From DATMQA01 sp035566895 (GTDB lineage Bacteria > Verrucomicrobiota > Verrucomicrobiia > Limisphaerales > UBA8199): a DNA stretch of 20,700 nucleotides. The position numbers and the translations under genes were made by a program. Position 1 is the first letter of the stretch. Each line of letters opens with the position of its first letter. Location: the NCBI GenBank assembly GCA_035566895.1, contig DATMQA010000054.1, positions 1 to 20,700 of the forward strand, in the 5' to 3' direction. Below the pieces are notes generated by a model. The model was not told where the DNA came from. It did no database searches and was given only the letters and a program-made list of their open reading frames with translations. Of this stretch, positions 14,655-20,700 are shown one piece after another.

Positions 14655-15281
14655 TCATCTCCTCAAGAACTTAGCGACCGCTTCGGTGCGCGTGCGCACC
14701 TGGAGTTTCTCGTAGATACGGCGAATGTAAGTGTGCACGGTCTCATAGCTGATGCCCAGTTTCTCGGCGATCTCCTTGTAAAGAAAACCCTGGCTCAGGC
14801 AGTCGAGGACCTCCTGCTCGCGCTCGGAAAGATTCTCGGTCGGTGACGAGGAAGGGCCCGCTCTTTGGAAGGACTGGGTTACTTTGCGGGCAATGTGAGT
14901 CGTCATAGGGGAACCGCCGCGATGCACTTCGCGGAGGGCCTCGAGCAATTCGGCGCTTTTGGTGCGCTTGAGGAGGTAACCAGCCGCCCCGGCCGCCAGC
15001 GCGTTGAAAATGTTTTCCGTGTCCTCGTACACGGTGAGCATCACCACCAGGAGAGAAGGAACCACTTGCTTAAGGCGCCGAACACATTCGACGCCGTTCA
15101 TCCCCGGTAAATTGATATCCATCAGCACCACCTCGGGGCGGTCTTTGACGAGGCCTTCCAGCGCTGCTTCTGCGGTCCCATACTGGCTGAGGCAGCGGAA
15201 ACCTTCGGCGCGGTTCAGTACCCGCGCCAAAGTGCCGCGCAGTTGCTCGTTATCTTCGACAATGGAAACCGTGATTGGCAT
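14655..15281 (-). CDS. NarL/LuxR-family response regulator
   Basis: A DNA-binding response regulator of 208 residues. The receiver domain (about 3-118) has the acidic pocket E9/D10, the phosphoacceptor D55 (in LMDINLPG), T83 and K105. A linker rich in Ser/Pro follows (about 136-148). The LuxR-type helix-turn-helix covers the last 60 residues (LSEREQEVLDCLSQG, then EIAEKLGISYETVHTYIRRIYEKL). The kinase encoded immediately upstream has the HisKA_3 domain that normally pairs with this regulator type. The ATG at 15281 lacks an evident Shine-Dalgarno sequence. A 153-bp gap with an octamer repeat lies between the kinase stop and this start. The downstream PagL-like gene is coupled to it and is the most likely output in the locus, although direct control of that gene is not shown by the sequence. 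Confidence 0.95.
   Translation of the reverse strand: MPITVSIVEDNEQLRGTLARVLNRAEGFRCLSQYGTAEAALEGLVKDRPEVVLMDINLPGMNGVECVRRLKQVVPSLLVVMLTVYEDTENIFNALAAGAAGYLLKRTKSAELLEALREVHRGGSPMTTHIARKVTQSFQRAGPSSSPTENLSEREQEVLDCLSQGFLYKEIAEKLGISYETVHTYIRRIYEKLQVRTRTEAVAKFLRR
14659..14664 (-). promoter_or_regulatory. ribosome binding site of the PagL-like gene
   Basis: GAGGAG on the minus strand lies 5 nt before the ATG at 14653 and inside the final codons of the response-regulator gene. It fixes the start and supports coupled translation. Confidence 0.7.
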
Positions 15282-15340
15282 CGCGGGACACTGTTACCCG
15301 TCGGAAGCGCGGAGTCAATTGCAGTTGGGTGTTACCCTTG

Positions 15341-15396
15341 GGTTACATGGTTACATCGTTACGTGGTTACATCGTTACGTGGTTGCATGGTTACAT
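15341..15396. repeat. octamer tandem repeat, SGTTRCRT units (7 copies)
   Basis: Seven contiguous 8-bp units without interruption are seen: GGTTACAT twice, CGTTACGT, GGTTACAT, CGTTACGT, GGTTGCAT, GGTTACAT. GGG follows, and more degenerate copies (GTTACC, about 15331) precede. It lies between the kinase stop and the response-regulator start. Units vary only at positions 1, 5 and 7. No function is known to me. Confidence 0.85.
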
Positions 15397-15434
15397 GGGT
15401 CAGGAGTTGAGATGTCACCAAGTAGCTATTTAAC

Positions 15435-18400
15435 TCATTTACCATCGCCCACCGGCCCCGGCCGCAGCGGCGCCGCCAAACAAATCTTCGTCCCGCCTTC
15501 AGCGCCCGGCCCGGACTCAAATTGGCCGCCGACGTCTTCCATTCGTTTCCGCATATTCTTCAAGCCGTTCCGGCCCTTCTGTGCGTCGCCGGCCGCCAGG
15601 CCCCGGCCGTTGTCCTCAATCTCCAGAACAAAGCGGTCCGGTTCCAGGCGCAGGCGAACCCACGCGGCGGTGGCCTTGGCATGTTTCACCAGATTGTTGA
15701 CCGCCTCCTTCGCCGCCAAAAAGACGTTATGCCTGAGCTCGGGCGAGATGGGTGTGTTGGGAAGCTGGGGCGGGACTTCCAGCCGATAGCGCAGCCCGGC
15801 TAGCGCGAGGTATTCCTGCGCATATTTGCAGACGTAATTGATCAGGCCGTCGAGGGTGTCGTTCGAGGGGTTAACCGTCCAAACGATTTCATCCAGCGCG
15901 CGGGTGGTGTCACGCGCGGTTTGAGAAATCTGCCGGGCATGGGATTCGACCTCCTCCGGCTGGGCTTTATCGGTCTCGGCCATTTCGCCCAGCAGCGCCA
16001 CTTGAGTAAGGTTCGCGCCAAGCTGATCGTGGAGGTCGCGGGCAATGCGGGAGCGTTCTTTTTCGAGCGCCTCCTGCTGGCGTAACGCGGCGAGTTGGCG
16101 CTGCAATTTCTGGGTAGAGACGAAATAGACCGAGCCGGCGAGCATCGCCAAAAGCGCGCAACCTGCGCCGAATTTGAACCAACCGGTTTGCCAAAACGCC
16201 GGCAGCACAATAACCGCCAGGGAGGCCGGCGCCGGGTTCCAGAGACCATCCTCGTTGCAGGCCGTAACCTCGAAGCGATAGTTACCGGGGGGCAGTTTAG
16301 GGTAACGAACAGAACGAAAGCTGGCCGGCCGTTCGGTCGGGGCTTTCTCATAATTCACCAACTGGAACCGGAAGCGGACTTTATCCGGGGCAGAAAGGTT
16401 GATGCAGGTGAACTCGAGTTCGAGGACCTCTTTGCCGACGGGCACGGTGATGCTTTTTGGAAACGGCGCCCGCAAGGCCTCGCCGGTTTGCAACTGGTTG
16501 TCGACCCGCACCGCCTCGATGATCACCGGTGGCGGATCGGTGTTCGGGTGCAGCGCCGTGGGGTCAACACCAACCAACCCGCTGATCGTTGGAAACCAAA
16601 GATTGCCCGTTGCGGTCCGGCATGCGCCGGGTTGCGACCCGGTTGTACATTGCCGCGTCGGCAGGCCATCGGCCCGGTCAAAGGCGCGACACGGAACCCA
16701 GGCGAGCGTTCCGCTGGCGAAGGCGTTGAGGTCCTTTTTGGCAACGCGCATCAGGCCGTTGTTGGAGCCGATCCAGAAATATCCAAGGCGGTCTTCGACC
16801 AGGTACCCGATTTCATTGCTGTGCAGCCCGTCCTGAGTCGTGAACCGGGTCCACTGACCGTGCTGGAATCGGGCCAAGCCACTGGAAGTTCCTATCCACA
16901 ACACTCCCTCCGAATCACTATAGAGCGAAGTCACATTGTCACTGGGGAGGCTGTTGGTGCCCTGTTGCCGAAAGATGGTGAATTTTCCGCCTCGCAATAG
17001 ATTGAGACCGCCATTCTGAGTGCCTACCCAGAGATTGCCTTCCTGGTCCTGAGCCAGGGCGCGGACGCTATCGGAGGACAAACCATCCCGAGTGGTGAAG
17101 ATTTTCCATTTATTACTTTCCAAACAGGCCAAACCACCTTCGGTCCCGGCCCAAATCCGTTGCTGCCGGTCCTCAAATAAAGCGTCGACCTCCTGATTAA
17201 TGCCGTAAGGAATAAACCGGCCGTTCTGGTATTGGAACAGGCACATCGGCACGGCCAGTTGGTCGGGGGCGGCCCCGATCCAGACCCGACCGCTCGTATC
17301 CGCGAGCACCGTCTGCACCCTCACGGCACGGCCGGCGGCTGGGCCCAACTGCTCTCGGGCAATCGGAACGATAGAGTTGAATGAATCCAACCTGCTGCCG
17401 TTCCAATGGTCCACATGCTCGCCGTGGTAGCCGATCCAGAGTCCGCCCTCCCGGTCCTCACAAACCGACTGCACCACGGATTCACGCGTTCCCTCCAACA
17501 CGCTGAACACCTGCCGCCTGACCCGGTTTAAGCCCCTGCCATTGGTACCCACCCATAGCTCCCCCTCATGATCAACCGCCAGACACCAAATGGAATTATG
17601 CGAGAGGCCCCGGAGTTGGACAGCATGGCCCTCACGATCAAACCAATAGACCCCGTCATAGAAGGTGCCCACAACCAGGTTGCCCTCGCGATCTTCGCAG
17701 GCAGCCAGAACCACCGCTCCTTGACTCCACGGGTAGGGCCCCAGGTCGCGCTGGACTTGATCCGCCATGCACTTCTTAACCCGACCATCGGCGAGACGCC
17801 AATAGCCGCCGCTCTTGCTGGCCAGCAGGAAATCAAGACGGCCCACCACAGATTCATAGGCGACCGGAATGGCCGAACCGCTGGGGTCAGTAATTGGGCC
17901 CAAGCCAAGCAACCGCCCATCAAACGTGCTGACCCAGACCAGGCCGGACTTGTCGACCGCCACTTGTTGACATCCCTCGTTTGGCGAACGAACGGTCACT
18001 AGCAAACGAAAGCTCCCATTCCAGTAACGGTAGAGCTGGCCTTTGGACATCGTGAGCCATACGCCGCCAACGTTATCTTCGCAGATCGACCTGAGAGGTC
18101 CTTCGGCGTTGCTTTTAGCCGGCAAAGCGGTTATTGCCTTGCCCTCCTTATTGATCATCAGCACGCCCGAGGTCTCCGTGCCAATCCATAGGTTACGATG
18201 GCTATCCTCAAACAACTTAATGATCTTGCTGCCGCTCAGCCCGGGAAGATCCTTCTCCTCGTAAGTTTTAAAGTCGGTTCCATCGAACCGCGTCAGCACA
18301 CTGCCGGCGCCCAACCATAGATAACCATCGCGGGTCTGGGTCATCGCAAGCACGACGTTCTGTGGCAGACCGTTTTCCTCGGTCCAAACAGCGACTGTGG

Positions 18401-18491
18401 GATTCACGTTGGTCGTCCCCGCGGAAGAGCGGCTGCCAAGGCAAAGCCAGAGGCCAACTATCGCCGCGAGCATCCAACAGTTCTTGGGCAT
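15435..18491 (-). CDS. two-component sensor histidine kinase with beta-propeller sensor (Reg_prop, Y_Y_Y, HisKA_3)
   Basis: A 1018-residue membrane kinase. A signal or anchor segment (MPKNCWMLAAIVGLWLCLG) is followed by about 13-14 propeller blades recognisable by LWIGT-like ends (for example NLWIGT, ELWVGT, VLWIGT, YFWIGS). These probably make two seven-bladed propellers facing the periplasm (about 30-670). A Y_Y_Y immunoglobulin-like domain comes next (about 690-755), then one transmembrane helix (about 771-791). The HisKA_3 domain has the phosphoacceptor H821 (RSRIARDLHDQLG) and the ATPase domain has N-box EAVNN (about 929-933), DNGRGL (960-965) and GRNGLKNM. This is the split form of the architecture that Bacteroidota use as hybrid glycan sensors; here the regulator is a separate gene downstream. 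The ligand is unknown. ATG 18491 lacks a clear Shine-Dalgarno sequence. Confidence 0.93.
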   Translation of the reverse strand: MPKNCWMLAAIVGLWLCLGSRSSAGTTNVNPTVAVWTEENGLPQNVVLAMTQTRDGYLWLGAGSVLTRFDGTDFKTYEEKDLPGLSGSKIIKLFEDSHRNLWIGTETSGVLMINKEGKAITALPAKSNAEGPLRSICEDNVGGVWLTMSKGQLYRYWNGSFRLLVTVRSPNEGCQQVAVDKSGLVWVSTFDGRLLGLGPITDPSGSAIPVAYESVVGRLDFLLASKSGGYWRLADGRVKKCMADQVQRDLGPYPWSQGAVVLAACEDREGNLVVGTFYDGVYWFDREGHAVQLRGLSHNSIWCLAVDHEGELWVGTNGRGLNRVRRQVFSVLEGTRESVVQSVCEDREGGLWIGYHGEHVDHWNGSRLDSFNSIVPIAREQLGPAAGRAVRVQTVLADTSGRVWIGAAPDQLAVPMCLFQYQNGRFIPYGINQEVDALFEDRQQRIWAGTEGGLACLESNKWKIFTTRDGLSSDSVRALAQDQEGNLWVGTQNGGLNLLRGGKFTIFRQQGTNSLPSDNVTSLYSDSEGVLWIGTSSGLARFQHGQWTRFTTQDGLHSNEIGYLVEDRLGYFWIGSNNGLMRVAKKDLNAFASGTLAWVPCRAFDRADGLPTRQCTTGSQPGACRTATGNLWFPTISGLVGVDPTALHPNTDPPPVIIEAVRVDNQLQTGEALRAPFPKSITVPVGKEVLELEFTCINLSAPDKVRFRFQLVNYEKAPTERPASFRSVRYPKLPPGNYRFEVTACNEDGLWNPAPASLAVIVLPAFWQTGWFKFGAGCALLAMLAGSVYFVSTQKLQRQLAALRQQEALEKERSRIARDLHDQLGANLTQVALLGEMAETDKAQPEEVESHARQISQTARDTTRALDEIVWTVNPSNDTLDGLINYVCKYAQEYLALAGLRYRLEVPPQLPNTPISPELRHNVFLAAKEAVNNLVKHAKATAAWVRLRLEPDRFVLEIEDNGRGLAAGDAQKGRNGLKNMRKRMEDVGGQFESGPGAEGGTKICLAAPLRPGPVGDGK

Positions 18492-18698
18492 AACCGAGCG
18501 TTAATCACGGCCAGCAAAGCTGCCGGCCGAGAGACAGGTTGCCCGGCGCGGCGTCGCGAAGCAAGCGCGTCTGGTTCCCGCGTTGCGCAGGGGACTCGGG
18601 TTAAGATGGCGCTGCTGTTGGAGCGGGCCGGCCAGGATTGAGCTGGGGTCGTAACCGCGCCTCAAAAGCCACCACGCAACGAGCAACGCGGACCTGGG

Positions 18699-18729
18699 TA
18701 TATATCAGATTAGATTATTATTGGCTCAA
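18699..18729 (-). promoter_or_regulatory. weak promoter candidate for the sensor kinase
   Basis: On the minus strand, TTGAGC (complement of 18724-18729) is followed after 19 bp by TATATA (complement of 18699-18704). The spacer is long and the leader would be about 200 nt. It is the most AT-rich, promoter-like stretch upstream of the kinase, but the match is modest. Confidence 0.3.
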
Positions 18730-18732
18730 TCC

Positions 18733-18747
18733 TAAGTGAGTCACTTA
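18733..18747. other. 15-bp palindrome upstream of the sensor kinase
   Basis: TAAGTGA-G-TCACTTA is perfect except for the central base. It lies just upstream of the candidate -35 for the kinase on the minus strand, where an activator or repressor could bind. A palindrome of this size is expected about once by chance in 20.7 kb, so the position is the main support. Confidence 0.35.
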
Positions 18748-18771
18748 TGATTGCCTTTTTTATTTTTTTCC

Positions 18772-18816
18772 ACTCGGATTTAGTCGGATTAACTCGGATT
18801 AACTCGGATCGAGTCG
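18772..18816. repeat. decamer tandem repeat, ASTCGGATTA units (4.5 copies)
   Basis: The 10-bp units are ACTCGGATTT (18772-18781), AGTCGGATTA (18782-18791), ACTCGGATTA (18792-18801), ACTCGGATCG (18802-18811) and a half unit AGTCG. A T-rich stretch precedes it. It is a fourth repeat type in this window with its own unit length. No coding role is seen. Confidence 0.8.
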
Positions 18817-19065
18817 CCGCATTGGGGGTTCGGGGTTGGGCAGAGTGGAGACGGCAAATCGCAGAGAGCATAGCCATTACAATTAGGAATTGTTATTGTG
18901 AACGGCAGCGGATTTGGGTGCCAGTTCAAGCGCCGATGGCAGGTCAGCGGGCGCGCGGAAAGAGGGTCAGAAGTCACAGGAAATCGGCGCTCAGCAAATA
19001 ATTGCATCGGCATTATGACGGCATAAGCTGTGCCAGAATTGGATGTTTTTGGGGCAAGGCCGGTT

Positions 19066-20700
19066 TTACTTAACCCCCCGATCTTCAAACACCACCCGCC
19101 CGTCCAGAATAGTCATTACCACGCGCGCCTGGTCTACTTCTCCCGGTGCAACCTTGTATATATCCCGGTCCAACACTACCAGGTCGGCCACTTTGCCCGG
19201 TGTCAGCGTCCCTTTCACCTTCTCCGCGAACTCGGCATAAGCGGAGCCATACGTGTAGGCGCGGACAGCTTCGTCGAGGGTGATTTTCTGCTCAGGCAAC
19301 CAGCCTTCAGGATGCTTGCCATCGAGGGTCTGGCGCGTGGCAGCGGCTTTGAGGCCCAGCAGCGGATTCAAGGGAGCGACCGTCCAATCCGAACCGAAAG
19401 CCAGCACCGCGCCGGTGTCGAGCAGCGAGCGGAAAGCATAAGTCCCCTTGGAGCGTTCCGGGCCGATCCGCTTCTCGCACCAGCGGCCATCGTCAGCTTC
19501 GTGATACGGCTGCATCGAAGCGATCACCTTTTGCCGGCCGAACCTTGGGATTTCGCTTGTCCTCAGATGCTGCGCGTGCTCGATGCGGAACCGGCGGTCG
19601 CGCGCGCCGTTCTTTTCGGCTGCCTCTTTGTAAATGTCGAGGATGCGCCAGTTGGCTTCGTCACCGATGGCGTGAATCATCACCTGAAGGCCGGCTTTGT
19701 CGGCGCCTTCGACCCGCTTGAGCATGATGCCTTCCGGCAGCATCTGGTCGAAGAGCAGGCCCCGCGTGTTGGGCGCGTCATTGTACGGCTCAAAGAAAAG
19801 CGCCGTGGTCGAACCGAGGCTGCCATCGGCAAAACCTTTGAGCCCGCCGATGCGCAGCATCTCGCTGCCGAAAGCGGCGCGGATACCGGTTTTGGCCTGC
19901 ACTTCCCAGGAAACAATCGAGCGAATTGCGTATATGCGCGTCTTCAATTCGCCGCGTTCGAGCATGTATTGGTAGAGGCCGACATCATCGCCGGCGGACA
20001 TGTCCGTGAGGCTGGTGACGCCCATCCGCGCGGCGTGTTCGGTTCCCGCCATCGCCGCGGCATGTTTTTCCTCGAAACTCTTTTCCGGCATGGCCCGTTC
20101 GACCAACTCCTGAGCGGCATCTTTCAGGATGCCGGTCGGCTCACCGCTCTGCGGGTCGCGCACAATCAGACCGCCGGGCGGGTCTTTGGTTTCTTTGGTG
20201 ATGCCGGCAAGTTTCAAGGCTCGGCTGTTGGCCAGGGCCATGTGCCCATCGAGCCGATTGACAAAGACCGGGTGGTCCGGTGTGGCCGCATCGATGTCTT
20301 GCCGGGTCGGCAGCGGCGCCCCGGGCCATTTCTCGTGGTCCCAGTCGCCGCCGAGAATCCAGCGGCCTTTGGGCGCCTTATGCGCGTATTCGCCAAGGCG
20401 CCGTGCCATTTCCTCGGGCGATTTGGCATCCCGCAAATCCACGTTGGACAACGAGAAACCTCCGATCAGGAAATGGACGTGGGCATCGTTGAAGCCGGGC
20501 AAAACGAGCTTTTGGCGCGCATCGACAACGCGGGTAGCGGGACCGGCCAGGGCGCGGAGCTGTTTAGTCGAACCGAGAGCGGCGATCCGGTTGCCTACAA
20601 TGGCCACCGCCTCTGCGGTTGGCCGGGCGGGGTCCATCGTATGCACGGCGGCGTTGACGAGCAACAGGTCGGGAGCGAGGGCGGGGTCCTTGGCTTCAGC
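19066..20700 (-). CDS. YtcJ-like metal-dependent amidohydrolase, N-terminus outside window
   Basis: This is an amidohydrolase-superfamily protein (Amidohydro_3 / YtcJ-like). Such enzymes hydrolyse C-N or similar bonds with metal ions in a TIM barrel, and the substrate here is unknown. The frame is open to the window edge, so 544 residues are visible and the start is missing. The first visible residues (AEAKDPALAPDLLLVNAAV) look like the segment just after a signal peptide, so export is possible. Seen in order are the metal-binding FNDAHVHF (His-x-His, visible residues 74 and 76), DGHMALANSRALKLAGI, MIHAIGDEAN, RIEHAQHL and the late metal Asp in AFGSDWTVAPLNPLLG. The composite beta domain closes with GKVADLVVLDRDI. 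A TTG 36 bp from the edge is not a credible start because the conserved N-terminal strand begins there. It precedes the kinase gene by 574 bp and is probably independent of it. Confidence 0.9.
   Translation of the reverse strand, partial: AEAKDPALAPDLLLVNAAVHTMDPARPTAEAVAIVGNRIAALGSTKQLRALAGPATRVVDARQKLVLPGFNDAHVHFLIGGFSLSNVDLRDAKSPEEMARRLGEYAHKAPKGRWILGGDWDHEKWPGAPLPTRQDIDAATPDHPVFVNRLDGHMALANSRALKLAGITKETKDPPGGLIVRDPQSGEPTGILKDAAQELVERAMPEKSFEEKHAAAMAGTEHAARMGVTSLTDMSAGDDVGLYQYMLERGELKTRIYAIRSIVSWEVQAKTGIRAAFGSEMLRIGGLKGFADGSLGSTTALFFEPYNDAPNTRGLLFDQMLPEGIMLKRVEGADKAGLQVMIHAIGDEANWRILDIYKEAAEKNGARDRRFRIEHAQHLRTSEIPRFGRQKVIASMQPYHEADDGRWCEKRIGPERSKGTYAFRSLLDTGAVLAFGSDWTVAPLNPLLGLKAAATRQTLDGKHPEGWLPEQKITLDEAVRAYTYGSAYAEFAEKVKGTLTPGKVADLVVLDRDIYKVAPGEVDQARVVMTILDGRVVFEDRGVK

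Larger units (their letters stand above)
18492..19065. other. 574-bp intergenic region, no convincing gene
   Basis: It lies between the kinase start and the amidohydrolase stop, both on the minus strand. It contains a weak minus-strand promoter, a 15-bp palindrome, a T-rich stretch (18754-18770) and a decamer repeat (18772-18816). It also has an imperfect 8-bp stem-loop next to the kinase start (18509-18528) and a small stem-loop ACAATT-AGG-AATTGT (18879-18893). Short open frames in both directions have no recognisable domain or ribosome site. No tRNA-like or clear terminator structure was found. Confidence 0.6.

Noticed and set aside
15341..15396. Possible CRISPR array
   Set aside because: The units are contiguous 8-mers with no spacers, and no cas genes are nearby.
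15004..15789. 261-codon plus-strand frame spanning the regulator-kinase gap
   Set aside because: Its only distinctive part, a Leu-His-Gly/Val-Thr-Trp-Leu-His run, is the translation of the octamer repeat; the rest is antisense to the regulator and kinase.
18501..18686. 61-codon minus-strand frame upstream of the kinase
   Set aside because: It has no Shine-Dalgarno sequence, no domain and Arg/Ala-rich composition typical of non-coding GC-rich DNA; a short upstream peptide cannot be excluded but has no support.
18826..18842. T-loop-like GGTTCGGGG, suggesting a tRNA
   Set aside because: No acceptor, D or anticodon stem can be folded around it; it is part of a G-rich, degenerate stretch.
18747..19088. 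Short frames on both strands in the large gap (84 and 99 codons)
   Set aside because: They overlap each other and the decamer repeat, lack ribosome sites and show no protein-like features.

Overview
The window looks like chromosomal DNA from a GC-rich, Gram-negative member of the Planctomycetota-Verrucomicrobiota-Chlamydiota (PVC) group, most likely Verrucomicrobiota. This is an inference. It rests on the paired DUF1549/DUF1553 cytochrome-type protein and Tat-exported DUF1501 protein, the LacI regulator style, a GspG-like small membrane protein, an outer-membrane PagL-like barrel and a Reg_prop/Y_Y_Y sensor kinase. I see no phage, transposase, CRISPR array, tRNA or rRNA.

Layout. Positions 2-790 hold the 3' part of dihydrolipoamide dehydrogenase (lpdA). 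It faces fumC (class II fumarase, minus strand), and the roughly 120 bp between them is packed with short-unit repeats. A divergent region separates fumC from the alpha subunit of a class I, iron-sulfur fumarase (plus strand). Next on the plus strand come a secreted dihaem-motif DUF1549/DUF1553 protein, a REP-like palindrome, and a tightly overlapping run: DUF1501 - tlyA (rRNA 2'-O-methyltransferase) - nadK (NAD kinase) - LacI-type regulator. A small GspG-like anchored protein follows. From about 10.0 kb everything is on the minus strand. In transcription order this is an incomplete YtcJ-like amidohydrolase at the right edge, a 574-bp gap, a 1018-aa two-propeller sensor histidine kinase, its NarL-type response regulator, a PagL-like outer-membrane acyl hydrolase with a start 1 nt from the regulator's stop, then acnA (aconitase) and an RsmB/NOP-type rRNA m5C methyltransferase.

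How the genes fit together. lpdA, the two fumarases and acnA give a loose TCA-cycle grouping. The class I fumarase alpha and aconitase need [4Fe-4S] clusters while FumC does not, so the divergent fumarase pair may give an oxygen/iron-dependent switch. The DUF1549/DUF1501 pair is of the kind seen in PVC polysaccharide-degradation loci, but here it runs into housekeeping RNA-modification and NADP-synthesis genes. The kinase, regulator and PagL-like barrel form a signalling unit whose likely output is outer-membrane lipid remodelling.

The most unusual content is intergenic. Four different short-unit repeat types, with units of 7, 8, 9 and 10 bp, and one REP-like palindrome occupy separate gaps. 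One heptamer tract supplies the stop codon of fumC. Two promoters, for acnA and for the DUF1549 gene, are each overlapped by an inverted repeat of identical geometry (8-bp arms, 10-bp gap) but different sequence. Few first-in-unit genes have a visible Shine-Dalgarno sequence, whereas two tightly coupled downstream genes have clear ones.
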